Shown: positions 11,825 to 24,625, counted from the first letter of the stretch. The stretch is 47,399 bases of DNA from Zopfochytrium polystomum (GCA_025765615.1 JAIVFJ010000403.1:1-47399), one strand, 5' to 3'. Notes: a model not told the origin generated them from the letters alone. A program made the numbers and translations.

Positions 11825-12173
11825 CAATGGGGACAAGACAGGCAGGCGAACACAAAGTATGCAAGTTCCACAAAACAACAAAGCAACAAGGCAACAACAA
11901 CAAGCAACGAAAACATACCCGACGTTTGAATAAATAAATACAAAGGTCCCTCCTGCCCCTTGCACCTTCATCCCCCTCTTGCCGTCGCTCACAGGCAGAC
12001 AGACCCCACATTGCAGTCCCCCCACAGGCCCCCCCCCCACCCACACGCACCCCAACCAAAAACTCAATCTGCTCAACACAAGGGCGCGCGTCGCAAGCCC
12101 AGGGAATAAAAAAAAAAAATAGAAAAAGGAAAAAAAAGCGATAATTAAATACTTCCACACACACTCTGTCGCG

Positions 12174-15100
12174 ATGAGCTGGCTGTCGCAATTCCGAGCT
12201 CTCGCTCGCAAGAATGCCCTCGTCGTCGTCGCTGGCAAGCCGCTGCTCTCCTTCTTCGCCCTGCTCCTGCCGGCCGTGTTCGCCGCCGTCCTGGCGCGCC
12301 TCGGCAGCTCGGCCGTCATCACACTGGGCGACTCTCCCGGCTTCTTGGCCGGAAGAACGCAGCTGGCCTCGGGTTTCCCTCTGTCCTTGAACCCCGCCGC
12401 CGGAACTGCAACCAGCGCTGGCTCGGACACGCCTCGGATTCTATTCACGCCCAGCGGCGACCCAACGGTGCTCGCCATCATGAAAACGTTTGCTTCGTCG
12501 AGCGGCCTGGTCTTTGGTTCAGACGTGCTTCCCTTTGACTCGGAGCTCGACGCGTCAGCGTACATTATTGGCCACGCATCCAAGCTGTCCTACTCATCCG
12601 TCCCGGCCCGCAGCGGCAAGTCTCCCGGGGTCGACTGGGGTCTTGTCCAGTTCATGCCCGGAAACGGCTCTTCTCCCGGCAACCTTCCGTACACGATTTG
12701 GTCGCGTAATTTCGGAGGCACAAATTTTCCCGACCGGTTCGCACTGGCTGTTCAAGTTGCTGTCGACTCGGCTGTTCTGTCCTATTCCGCTCATGGCGGA
12801 GCAGTGACGTCGTCCTCAACTCCTGCGTTGTCGGTCGCGTGGGACTGGTTCAAGCCGGGCGGCGACCCCCGCAAACGACGGGCTGACAACCAGTGTTTAC
12901 GCGGACGCCACCTTGCAAGGCAAAGACTTCGACGTAATCAGCATGGTCACTGCCCCCTTACTATCCATTTCGTTCATTCCGCTTATGACCCTGGCAGTCG
13001 TCATTGTGGCCGAGGAAAAGAATGCAAAGCTCTTTGGCGTGCTGGTTCGGTGAGTTGTTGTTTGATCGCGAAAACTCCTTCCAGCCCACACCTCCGCTCA
13101 TTTATCCTTCCCTACAAACAGGATGGGGCTGCTCGACTCGGCATTTTGGACGGCTCTCATTTTCCCGCTTGTGGCTGTCGGCTTGATTGGATCTGCCCTC
13201 ACAGCTGGCGCTGCCAAATTGGCTTCGAGCGATGCTATACCGCTATTCCACAGCACGACCTTTGAAGTTCTCTTCATCATCAACCTCTGCTTTTCACTTT
13301 CTGTGATTGGTTTCGGATGCATCGTGGCCTCGATATTCTCTCGCCCTGTTCAAGTCAGTTCTGCGCTGGGTCTCATCTCTGCTGTAGCGTTCTTTTTGAA
13401 CTTCGCCATCTTCGCAACGTTCACTTCAGCGACTGACGTGTCACTTCCAATGCTGGGGACACCTTTTTTCAAATCCTGTCAAGAAGTTTACGCCAAGATT
13501 CTTCTCTTTCTATTCGCTCCATTTGAGGCTTACGCCAAAGCCATCAACGACATCCGACTCATAACCGAGCCGACTTTGATCAACAACAACACCGGCCATG
13601 TATTTGATCTAAACTCGTTCTTGAACCCAAATCGTACAGTCGTTTTCCCCTCCAACCAGATTCACGACGCTTTCGTCGATAAAATGGGAGGCATTAATCC
13701 CGCCAGCGCCTACTTGAACCGCTACTATGCGCTTGATACCACCGCGACAACGACCTTTCTCATGATCGTCCAATTTCTGCTCTACGTCTGCGTTGCCTGG
13801 TACTTGAACCAGGTGCTCCCCAGCGGTGACGGCGGCGTCGGAGAAGGGTTCTCTCGATCGTGGTACTTCCCCTTTACATGGGGGTATTGGAAAGGCCAAT
13901 CTGTGCAGAGCAACCGCCGACGCAAATCTGATGAACAATTGAGCAATGCGGCTGAACTCGGTACCTTGGAAGCTGAGCGCGAGAGGAGTAAGGCGGCTGG
14001 AAGCGTGCGGATGGTCAAGCTCTCCAAGACTTACCGCGCTGGAGTGACGGCCGTGAAGGAGTTTACGGGCGTTTTCGAGAAAGGAAGAGTGCACGCTGTT
14101 CTGGGACACAACGGCGCAGGAAAGACGACACTCATTAACATGCTTTCCGTAAGAATATTTGACTTTCGAATCTCATCGACCTATCTGAACAACACTCTTC
14201 TCTCCGATTAGCTCGTAACACTCCCCACGAACGGTGAATGCTTCATTCAAGGTTTGGACGTCCGCGAGGACACCGGCCCACTCCTCCGTCGCATGGCCCT
14301 GTGCGCCCAATCTGACGTACTGTACCCATCTCTGACGGCGTACGAGCACGTCAAGTTCTACCTCACGTTTCGATACGGTCGCTCCGAAAACTTGCACGAG
14401 ACGATCCTAGCCAAGCTCGCGGCCGTAGACCTTGCAGAGGTTGCACACAAAGTTGTTGGCGGTTTCTCGGGTGGCATGAAACGACGCATGTCTCTCTGCC
14501 TCGCGACACTTGTGGATGAGGCGGACATTGTATTTTTGGATGAGCCAACGACGGGTAGGGGAACTTTTTTGGTTTTTGTTAAAAATGCGCATCGCTTAAT
14601 CCAACTTTATGCCTCTCACTTCGCAGGTCTTGACCCCCTATCCCGCAGAAAAGTGTGGGACGTCATTCAAAAACTAAAAACGAACCGCGTGGTTGTTTTG
14701 ACGACTCACTCTATGGAGGAAGCCGACGCTCTAGGCGACTCTATCTATATTATGCACCAGGGCAGACTTCGCGCCTCCGGCTCGTCCATATTTTTGAAAG
14801 CGCGATTCGGTCGAGGCTTCCAGATTTCCGTGGCCTCTAAAGGAGTAGCTCCAACTCGAAGCGTTGCAGTCGCAGCAGAGCCCGAAATGCTCGACGAACG
14901 GGACAAGAAGCAAAGGAAGCCGGCAGCGCTTGGTTGGGCTATTCCGTCCTATAATCGTGGAAAGAAATCCGAGGGGCAACCGCAAGCCATTGAGTCAGGT
15001 ACGGATTTCGACTCTACGGCGACAGCCGAGACGCACAGCGAGAGGTCCAATTTGATTTCATACTTGGCGTACGCCCTACCGGACGCCGATCTTGTCGCTT

Positions 15101-18100
15101 CCTCCTCTTCGGCTTCGAACTCTTCGAGTTCGTCAGCCTTCGTCACCGTGGCGGTTGGTCGCGAGCAAGGTGCCCAAATTGCCGCCCTTCTGAGCGCATT
15201 GCGCGAAGACGAAACGCTGGACTGGTCGATCAGCAATAGTACATTGGAGGAGGTATGGGCAGCGCGAGCCTCACGAAATGATTCTTCCCATTCTCATTGT
15301 GGCTGAACGATGCAGGTGTTCCTTAAAATATGCGCCGAAAACAAAAACGTCGTCAGCGACTCCGAAGCGTCGCCAAACCCGGACAGCCAGAGAAAGGCTC
15401 GAAAGGCGTGCATCCTCTGCGGCATCCGCCCATCGGCACCTGTGACCCTTTACACAAAGGGTGGGAATGCCATCAGCATTCCTGACGTTGTCTGCCATGT
15501 CTGCGCCGAGCTGGAGGACGACGCAGTTACTCCGAAAGCGACCGCCGAAGACTCGTTTCTCATCAGCGGGCATCGCAATCCGAGCAAGACTGAAGGACTG
15601 CCGAGTACGGCAACCAAGACGTTTAAGCCCATGACGTTTTCAGAATACTCTAGGTTCTCTCAAAACAGCTACAGTTCTGAGGAGACCGTCGCGACGCACG
15701 AAAACAGCGGAGGACGGAACGACTTGATTTCATCTGTCAATGCTGACGGAGTCGTGCGCATCCCCGTTCTGAGCGATCAGAAAGACGGGCCCGTCAGTGC
15801 GACAGAATCTCGGAAGAGCAATAGCGGCGGCGGACAATGGGGTCGTTTCCTATTTCAAGCAAAGGCCATATTCGTCAAGAACTTTGTACTAATGGTGAAA
15901 GAGAGGAAGACCAATGTTGGAAGCGCTCTTTTCATTTTGGCAGTGATCGTTGTTGCATCAGTCGGTGAGTGGGAGTCACAGCTCTTTGAGTTTCAACCTT
16001 TTTAATTGTAAGCTCTTGGCCCTGGGCAGTCAAACCTACACCTTCAAATCCATCAGGATTTTCCAAAGCTTCGGCCGAGTGCACAGACGTGATATTCTTC
16101 AGCAATGGAGGATATACATGCCAACCCGCTGATCTCGCACAAATACTGAAGACCAGAAATCCTTCCCCTTGCGAAACCCCCAGCGATCCTAATTCTAGCA
16201 GTGGGTCAGACGAGATTTGCGCTGGTGGTTCCTACAAGCCTTTCACATCGAGAGGCTCCCTCAAGAATATTGGGTATCAGTCGTCCAGCCGGTTTACCAC
16301 TACAGACGGATCGGCTTTTTCGGCCTATCTTGCGGGCACCAATCAGTCCATCGCAGTGTTCGCGGAAGGGCAGACGACGGAAAGCTCTTTGAAGTTCTCA
16401 TCACTGCTCTCACCCAACAATACACAGCTACTTCCGCTTTCACCGTGGAACCCACCCCAGCTGCTGTTCCAGAACGTCCCCCGTTCAAATATCTCATTCA
16501 CTTCTGTCGAAGCTCTCACTGCGGGTTCAGTCCTCCCGAACGTTCCAACAGCCGACGCTTCGTCGTCCATCGTCAGCACATTTTCGGACTTTCAGCGGGT
16601 GCTGAAGCAAAGCGCCGTACTTCTCAGCTCAACTTCCTGCGGTCCCGGCAACGGAACCTCCAACTCCCACTCAGATATCCCCGCAGATCGTACGGGAGTT
16701 GTTGTGAGCACCATTGAAGAGTTTGCAGCACTGTGGCGCCAAGTATATCCCGACCTTGGCCTGCAAGTGAACAAGCTTGCGCTGGCGGCGGACGGATCTA
16801 ACGTCGAAGTCGATTATGACATTGTGTCGTACCCCATATGGGAGCCACGGCAACCGTTTGTTCCGATAGTACGTCCTCAGTGTCCTTGCCTACAATCTCC
16901 ATCGCCCTGACCTGCCCCCCTCCTTTTTACAGTATCTCTCGAACGCCACAATCGCGAAAAGTCTCTCGACACTGTTCGGAGGCACTATTCCTCCAACCCC
17001 TAACCCGGGAACCTGTTGGGTGTTTCAGCCCCTTTACAGCACACGCAACTCGATCGGATATTCAAGGGGAATGATCAACTCCATCAGTAACGCCGTCCTC
17101 GAAAAAATAGTCAAAGCGCGTGGGGCCGCCGCAACTGGCAACGAAACTCGAACGGTTCAGTCGGTTACAGTGATGACGGCATATCTCCCATCCTTCGATC
17201 TCTCGGCGGCGGTCACGGGCAGCGATCAATCGCACTTGCTGGTAAGCTTTACTGAAAGTTTTTTCGTAGATTTAACACCATGGGGCTCTGTAGATGCGCA
17301 GTCTGGAGTTCATCTTTCTCCTTCTTGGCACAAGTGTGCTGATGCCTCGAGTTGTAACACTGTTGGTTCTCGAAAAGCGGGAAAACTTGGTCGAGTTGAT
17401 GAAGATTCAGGGCCTGAGTAAGCAAAACTTCCATTACTGAAAACGCAATTATTCATATTCTCTCCAGGTCTTGCTCGTTACTGGTTGGGCAATTACATTT
17501 TTGCGTTCTCGCTGATCACTGCAGTCAATATCGTTTTCATCATCGTTGCGGTTGGCGGCGGGAGCTGCAATGTCGCGGACCTGGGTGTCGGCGTGGCCAT
17601 TGTCCTCATGCTCCTGTGGACTCACGCTCAAATTTCCATGGCTGTTTTGATCTCTTCTCTGTTGCAGAAGCCCGTTGTCGCAGCTCTTGTGTCGTACCTC
17701 ATTTTTCTGCTTTCGTCTGTCTTCGGTCCATTCATAATCACTTCGGCCGACACAACCACAGGATCACTCGGCTACGCTACATACGTCTTCCCACCTATTG
17801 GCTTTCTGAATGTCATGAACATGATTCTGTCGTCCGCAAGCGGGTAAGTCTCATTTTCCAACTAGAACCAGCTTCAACGATTGACCCATTTACTTTGGTC
17901 CACAGCATCCAGATTTTCGGGAACACCATCGTCTGGGTGCTTTTCTCCACTATTTGGCTTCTACTTGGGTGCTACATCCACGCCATCCGCCCATCACCGG
18001 TTGGAATTCCAATGGACCCGTTTTTCGGTCTCTTTGGTTCCAGAAAGTCATCCAACAAGAATGTAGCGGAGACCGCCCAATCCTCAGACCCAGACGTTGA

Positions 18101-19423
18101 GCAGGAAATTCTTCAAGTCGAACAAAGCCTAAGCCAGCTGCACGACCCGGAAGAAGCCGTCCGCATCGCGCACCTTCGCAAAGAGTTCCCGCGAACGAAA
18201 AAAGTGGCCGTCCACGACGTTTCGCTTTCGCTCCGCTATGGCGAGACGTTTGGCCTCCTCGGACCGAACGGTGCAGGCAAAACCACCCTTCTCTCCATGG
18301 TCACTGGCCTCATGGAGAGCTCCAACGGCTCGATTTTCATAGACGGCGACGAGGTCGGGAAAAAGACTGGTCTCAGCGTAAATCGATCGACCGCCGCCTC
18401 CCACCTCATCGGCATCACTCCGCAATTCGACCTGGTCTGGCCCGACCTGACGGTCGAGGAGCACCTGAGCTTCTTTTGCCGGCTGGCCGCGGGGACCCAG
18501 CCTGTCCGCAGCCGGTGCGACCTCGCGACGGTCGTCCGTCGTATCGCGGAAGATGTCGAGCTCGCCGGCGACGCGTTCAAGACCCGCGCGTCGGCGCTGT
18601 CCGGCGGCATGCGGCGGCGGCTGGCGATTGGGATATCACTGTGTGGAGACCCGCGGATCCTCGTGCTGGACGAGCCGTCGACAGGCCTGGATCCCGAGGC
18701 GAAGCGGGGCGTGTGGAGAATTGTTGAGAATTTGAAGCGCACCGGCGGCGCGGAGGACGCCGCGCGGCGGAAGCTGATCGTCATCACAACCCATTCGATG
18801 GAAGAGGCGGATGCCCTGTGCTCGAGAATCGGTATCGTCTGCGACGGTAGAATCAAGGCGCTCGGTTCACAGATTCATTTGAAGAAGAAGTACGGAGACG
18901 GCTTGAAGGTAATAGCGCCGTTGCTTCTTTCGAAATTTCACCGTCACATTCTAACCGCAAATAAATTGAACAGCTTACTCTTCGGTTCTCTGTCTCCACT
19001 CCCCCGCTGGACGAGAATCCCGTCCTGGCGACATTCCAATCTGCCGAATCCAAGCGCCTCAATTCAATCAACAGCGCCATCGACGCGGTGATGCAACAGT
19101 CAGCCCGGACGGCGGTGTCGGCAGCCGCTGTGCACCTCGACACGACTTCCGATATGCAGTTTGCGTTTGCGGACGCATCCGTCTCGAACCGCGTCGCGCG
19201 GGGCTCCGAGTCGGCGACACCTACGTGGATGGTGACGGTGCGGTACCTCGTTGACCGCGATGCGCTCGACATTTCCAAGGTGTTCCTCGGAGTCGAAAAG
19301 GTTTGTCGCGAGCTGGATGTTGCCGTGTGGGCCTTGAACGAGACCACTCTCGAAGACGTGTTTGTCAGGGTTGTGGAGGGCGGTGGAGGCAGTGGTGCCG
19401 ACAATACCGGTGGGAAACAGTGA
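12174..19423 (+). CDS. Full-length ABCA-type ABC transporter
   Basis: Two-halved membrane exporter of the ABCA (lipid transporter) family, about 2,206 residues. Eleven exons: 12174-13049, 13122-14148, 14212-14554, 14627-15252, 15316-15964, 16030-16868, 16933-17241, 17294-17417, 17468-17843, 17906-18908, 18974-19423. Each half has an N-terminal membrane helix, a large external loop, five or more further helices, then a nucleotide-binding domain. NBD1: Walker A GHNGAGKTT (residue ~620), signature FSGGMKRR, Walker B IVFLDEPTTGLDP, H-loop TTHSMEEAD. NBD2: GPNGAGKTT (residue ~1842), LSGGMRRR, ILVLDEPSTGLDP, TTHSMEEAD. Both sites look catalytically complete. The linker after NBD1 carries an unusual CX2C-X24-CX2C motif. 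One extra C in the run at 12866-12870 breaks the frame; removing it makes the exon total an exact multiple of three. The start is the first ATG, just before the first hydrophobic helix. Substrate is unknown. Confidence 0.95.
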
Positions 19424-20106
19424 CGCGTTCTGCGGGTTGACAAACTGGGGCCATCTCCCATTGTTTCGTTCCGGATTTGTGTTACTTTTTTGATGGCCCG
19501 TTTCACGCTGGCAAAGTTTACGGGTGTGCGAAAAACTCTTCCTGCCACATTACCGTTTGCAATCACTATTTTCCTATTTCCTTTCAGTATTCTTCGACCT
19601 TGTAGTTTTCATAGCCATCCAACAACCCTACCATTGTCCGAAACATTCCAATATTTGACTATCCATTTTTGCTCCCTTTTTTTTTTTTTCTTATGTCTTT
19701 ATTCGCATTGCTTGCGTGTTCCCAGGAACAACGAACAAATAAAAAAGGGTGAACAACTCTCGAACCTCTTCCTCCTCAATCTCCACCTCCGCTCTGGGTT
19801 GATGGACAGGCCCTGGGTTGATAGACCGTGCGGTCGGGATGGGCTCCATACGTGCGTCGCGCGATGTTATCCGAGTGCGGGTTGTTGATCCGGCGATTTT
19901 TCGTGTGAGCCTTGTTTCCTTTTCTGCAAGGTTTTCGTGTGTGTCTCTCGGATCCATCTGCTCGCCGTCATCCTCACACACACACATCTCTCTCTCTCTC
20001 TGTCTCTGTCTCTCACCCCCAGATAGCTGATTTTTTTGCACGCTTTCACCAATCGCGATCGCAACCCGATCCAGTGCACCTGGAACCGTCGATCATTGCT
20101 CTCCTT
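19424..20106. other. ABCA 3' region and chitinase promoter
   Basis: A 683-base interval between two genes on the same strand. It contains a T run at about 19678-19690 and an AATAAA hexamer at about 19738-19743 that could end the ABCA transcript. A CA/CT-rich simple repeat lies just upstream of the chitinase start. No gene is seen. Confidence 0.55.
19976..20016. repeat. CA/CT simple repeat in chitinase 5' region
   Basis: A short CA array followed by about six CT units and imperfect CT-rich sequence, ending roughly 90 bases before the chitinase ATG. It probably lies in the 5' leader or core promoter. Confidence 0.75.
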
Positions 20107-21818
20107 ATGTCGCTCAAGGCAGCTGCCACGATCCTTGTGCCACTAAGTGTACTCGTCGCTTTCGTCGCTGCATCGAGCGTCGATCGATCTCTTGTTAGGA
20201 GGGCATTCACCTACCGCCCTTTCACGAAGCCTGGTCTCATCGGGTACTGGCCCAACTGGGGACCCTACTCACGACCCCAAAATAACATCGACCAGCTCAA
20301 TCTGGACGGCGTTTCCGTCGTGTGCTATGCCTTTTGTGAGTTGATCGTTGCAAGACATCTTCATTTCTGCTCCCAGCGTTGCTTTGCACTGATACTCAAG
20401 GCCCTGCCGCAGTGGACCTGAAGGCTGATGGCTCGGTTGCAAGCTCGGACGCCTCCTCGGACGCGACCCATGTCCCCATGCTCACTCAGCAAGTACGCGA
20501 CAAATTCCCAAACCTGCTGACGTCCATTTCTGTTGGCGGTTACTCCCTCTCCCGCTACTTCAGCACCGTGGTCGCTTCAGACGCTCTGTCGAGAGCTTTC
20601 GCGCAGAACATTCACTCGTACATGGACGCAAATGGCTTCGACGGCGTCGACATCGATTACGAGTTTCCGGGTCCAAACGGTGCTTCCTGCAACGTCGTCA
20701 GCGCTGACGATCAGAAAAACCTGCTCAATTTTTTCAAGATTCTCCGTCAGGAGCTGGGGAACGACCGTCTGATTTCGTTTGTGATTTGGGTCGAACCATC
20801 TTACTACATCAGTAACGGCGTGAATTACCTTCCTGAGTATGCAAAGTACCTGTCCTACATCGGCGTCATGACGTATGATATGTACACAAAGCCACCCACC
20901 GCTGCTTACACGGACATCCATACTGCTTTGGGCGTGCCTGGCGCCCAAGATGCAAAGAGACCTGCTGCAAACTCTCCCGTCTATTCGACCTCCTCGTCGC
21001 TGCAAAACTTCATCAACGCTGGCGTAAATGCCTCCCAGCTTGTCGCTGGTCTCGGGTTCTACGCCCACACGTGGGCTGTGAGCGCCAAGGGTGACAACAA
21101 CGGGTTGTTCCAACCCTGCGACAAACCCGGCCAAGACCTGACCAACCCCACCGGTTGCCCCATCCCAGCAGGTGACTATCTCGACGCGACTACAACATGC
21201 GACTTTTGCAATCCGTCCTCATGCACCCACAACGGCCAGTGGAGCTATTTCAACCTTCGCGGTTACAATGGAGTCCAGCGGAACGCCCCGCTTACTTCCG
21301 GGCCCACTGTCGCCTCCAACGGCTGGTCACGGGCGTACTTTGACTGGGCCCAGGCGCCCACCCTGTACAACCCGTCGTTCCAGCCCACAGATTCGGCTGG
21401 TAACGCCGTGGCCTCCGCATACCAAGCCTTCTTGACATACGACGACCCTGTTTCCATCGCCGCCAAAGCCTCGTGGGCAAGCGCCTCCGGCCTCGGTGGA
21501 GCTATGATGTGGGAGCTCTCGCTCGACTTTCAGGGGGAGCTGCTCTCTGCGGCAAAGAGCGGGTGGGCGGCTCCATCGACCTTACCCGCCTCTCCTCCAC
21601 TGTCGTCGGCAGCTGGCGCCCCCGCTTCAGGTACTACCTCGGGATCCGGTGGAACCGCCACCGTGTCGGGGTTGGGATCGGCGACAACAGCGACTTCGGC
21701 AACTACAGCGGTGACGAGCAGCCGCTCCGCAGCGGAAAGCAATCTTGTGTCGGAACGCGCGACAGTAGTCGGATGGCTTGTGGCTCTGTTGACTTTGGCT
21801 ATTGCAGCTGCGTTTTGA
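20107..21818 (+). CDS. GH18 chitinase, secreted and probably GPI-anchored
   Basis: Hydrolyses beta-1,4 bonds of chitin by substrate-assisted catalysis; likely acts in cell-wall remodelling. The 556-residue protein is encoded by exons 20107-20335 and 20377-21818. A signal peptide (AAATILVPLSVLVAFVAAS) precedes the TIM barrel, which begins IGYWPNWG. The GH18 catalytic signature FDGVDIDYE is present, with the acid Glu at about residue 172. A barrel strand (YIGVMTYDMY) and the late GGAMMWELSLDF strand are also seen. A cysteine-rich insert (TTTCDFCNPSSC) lies at about residues 350-375. The C-terminus is Ser/Thr/Gly-rich and then hydrophobic (VVGWLVALLTLAIAAAF), the layout of a GPI-anchor signal. 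Start is the ATG that opens the signal peptide. Anchoring is inferred. Confidence 0.93.
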
Positions 21819-21927
21819 AAGCGTCCGTTCCCGAATTTGCCGCAGTTGTATTTCTGGTTATTATTATACTTGCTCGCGTTTCCCCTTTCTCTTTTCTCTC
21901 TATTTTCAGTTTTTATGACCTGTGGGA

Positions 21928-21933
21928 AATAAA
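21928..21933 (+). terminator. AATAAA polyadenylation signal of the chitinase
   Basis: A canonical AATAAA hexamer stands 110 bases after the chitinase stop, followed by a T-rich, GT-containing stretch. Position and sequence suit 3' end formation; it has not been shown to be used. Confidence 0.45.
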
Positions 21934-24127
21934 GTAGCAGCTGCTTCTCAATTTTGTGGTATAGTGTTCATGAGGCGGCTGACCGGAGATTTTATCCTCG
22001 CGTGGTTGCCAAATTTCTGACTTGTTTCTTCCTTCCAACGAACACAACCGCGACGCGATCACTTCACAGAATGCGCACTACATCACAACCCACCAACCAT
22101 ATTTTCAGAGCTGGGCCTCTTTTCCTTCCTTAATCTTCTTCGCCCTGTCGCCGTCCACTCCCCCGCGCTGCTCGGCATCATCGACCATCCTAAGCCCCAC
22201 TGGGCGTTCGAGATGGGACCCGCGACCTGCAGGTTAGCAGCACGCCTTCGACCAACCAGGGCAATGAGGATATTGTGCAACCATAGAATCATAATATAAA
22301 CCTCTGAGCTCCAGTGACGAGGATCTTACATGCAACACCATCTGAGCCTCTCCCCGCCCGCACACATATGCACACTCTACTGCGATTCTAAACCATACTA
22401 TCAGGCTGCGTATCCCAGTAGTTAAGCTAAGGTGGGTTACATTTCGCTAAGGATGGTTCGTTTACACTTGTGCTACGGTGATGAGAAACATAGTCAGTTC
22501 TGCAACTGAATTGAAGTGACGATGCTCAAAATACCAAAAACCTCTGAAGCCTGTACCTCCTTCTTTCCCCGCATATCCCCTTCTTTGTTCGTGCTTACTC
22601 ACATTGCCCCGACGTTCATTTGCACAGGTCTCTTTTGTTCGTTCTTCAAGGACAGGTCGTTTCTTCCATGGTGAGTTGTTTCTTCTTTTAATTCTCCAAT
22701 CCAGCCGAAGTGATGATTACTTGTCCGTGTTTCAAATGAATGGCATGATTACACCTTTTGACTTCTGATCTTGGCGATGCTGGTTGCTTTCTTGAAGTTG
22801 AGTGTTCCCTCCGCTGACTTCTTCAGTCTCCCAAATCCACAGGTGGAGCCTTTCAGTTTCTGCGATCGACTGGCACCACCGTCTGTGCGAACAATGGTGT
22901 CACTTGTTCAGAAACTGCCCGGCTTTTGTTCAATGCCCCTTTTTTAGACAGTCCCGGCTGCGGCGTCCAACCGAGCCGAGAGATTCCCAGGGGCGGATAG
23001 GAGGGATGCGAAAGCTTCCCAGCGGATGCATATTTGAACTGCCTTTTTCGACCTTCGTTCGGAGTGCAGCGTCAGAGCCCCGCAACATTCATCAATGAAC
23101 AGAATACCCACGCTCCGACTGAACGTGTCCTAGACGGTGGTGAATGCGGCAGGTGTGCCAGCAAACCACCGCGCTTCCTCGAGAGATTGGAGGACCCTAC
23201 ATCTTCTAATTTTGTGATAAAGCGGTTTGCATGATAAATTGATGAAGGGTCGTTCAGAGCTGAAGGCGCCTTGCGTTGATAGATTTCATTTTGTTGTATC
23301 CCATCGGACGCAGCGGTTCTGGTATGTGCCTTTTCGCCTGTTAGTGGATCAATGGACCCTTCCAACACACTTGCAAATCGCGAATTGAACTGGAAGACCC
23401 GAGAAAAATCTGTTAAGTGACCGACAAATCGCTGAAGACTGTAACCACGCAAGCGTGACTCCAACCGATGGTGACAACCGCTGACTTTCGAACGTCCATC
23501 ACAAACTGAATTGTGAGCAGCGTGAAGAAAGTTGCCGAGCAGGGAAGGCGAGGCGGGACGAAACAACGCAAGACGGAAGTAAAGACTCCATGTGCCTGCC
23601 TACCTGATGACGCCGAAGGCGTGACACGATGGTTGAGAACTATGACTCAGACGCCAGGATATGTGGACGGCGTCAAATTTCTGGACGGATTATTGTAAGC
23701 ACCCCAAAGACACCCTTTTCCCAAGCAGCAGAGCAGCCAGAGCACCTCCATCCGGTTTTCGCTGCTCTTCAGAAAGTCCTGCACCCCTCCGCATCCCCCT
23801 CCGCCGTGGCGACCTCTGGGAAGGCGTGGTGGCATGGTTTGTGGCGACTTCGATAGGGCCCAGCACCTTACTCGGCTGGTGCCGAGCCACGTTTCTGCGT
23901 TAGACGCGGAGCACACTCGGCGCAAACCGATCTCTGCGACATTTCCCTGAGAGATTTATAAATAAAGGCCTACAGAGCACTCTGAAAACGAAAAAAGTTT
24001 GGGACAGGTATTGGGCAAGTAGGAACGGCAGCAGCAGCAGCTTGGCATCGTAACTGCCGAAACGGGACCGTCAGGAGAGACGCATATTCCTGTGCCTCGT
24101 CGCAATAGCCTTCCCCTCCCTCCAACA

Positions 24128-24625
24128 CGGCCCAGTGATCAGCTGTCCAGTGAGGGCGACAGCAGTTACTAGGCATAGAGAGAAGCAGACCACCCCATTT
24201 GCAAGTTGCTGTCGATTGTTTGTTCCTGACACAGGGAGGTACCTGTATCAACTGCGGGCGCAGCCGACAGGGAGGTGGCTCACTCCATTGAGTCCTGTTC
24301 GAAATGCTCTTTGCTCTACGCATGCGACACATGCTAGGCTCCTTACCTCTCTGCGGGGGCCTCGATTCCCTTCTCTTCCCACTCTTCCCTTCACTTCCAT
24401 TCCCCAACCCCGAATTTCGTCGCTGCAGCCCTCATTTCCCGACACGGCCCAGTAAGCTGCTGTTCAGTGTAGGCGGCAGTGGTTAACGCGCAGGACAGCA
24501 GGCCACCCCTGGTTGGAATTGCTGTCAGTAGTAAATTTGCGAAAGGGAGTAAGGGCACCAAACCTGGGCAATTGAGTCTTGTTTGAGAGACTCAGCTTGT
24601 GCGACACATGAAGGCTCCTTTTCGC
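24128..24625. repeat. Diverged tandem direct repeat, two copies
   Basis: Copy 1 (about 24128-24345) and copy 2 (about 24442-24625) share, in the same order, CACGGCCCAGT, a CTGT-CAGTG-GGCG-CAG block, CAG-CCACCCC, TTGCTGTC, TTGAGTCTTGTT-like and TGCGACACATG-AGGCTCCTT segments, with many substitutions and small gaps between. Order, spacing and strand agree, so this is a duplication and not chance; it is clearly old. Confidence 0.7.

Larger units (their letters stand above)
11147..12173. other. Divergent VPS45/ABCA promoter interval, microsatellite-rich
   Basis: Both flanking genes start outward from this 1,027-base interval, so it should carry both promoters. It is unusually full of simple sequence: GA and GT arrays, a long second GA array, a T run at about 11645-11659, a C run at about 12028-12038 and A-rich runs at about 12108-12135. 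Long open frames in it are products of the repeats. Confidence 0.6.

Noticed and set aside
11429..12583. 384-codon minus-strand open frame
   Set aside because: It runs through the GA and GT arrays (Ser/Leu and Thr/His repeats) and opposite the first ABCA exon; it is a product of simple sequence.
12850..12890. Programmed ribosomal frameshifting in ABCA and the other broken genes
   Set aside because: Shifts are of both signs, lack slippery heptamers and occur in unrelated genes; error in base-run length is simpler.
18236..18856. 206-codon minus-strand frame opposite ABCA NBD2
   Set aside because: It is the antisense shadow of an exon with all NBD motifs on the plus strand.
23072..23566. 164-codon minus-strand frame
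   Set aside because: Longest clean frame in the gene-poor interval, but it has no motif, no neighbouring exon with matching phase and ends opposite repeats. Kept out for lack of support.
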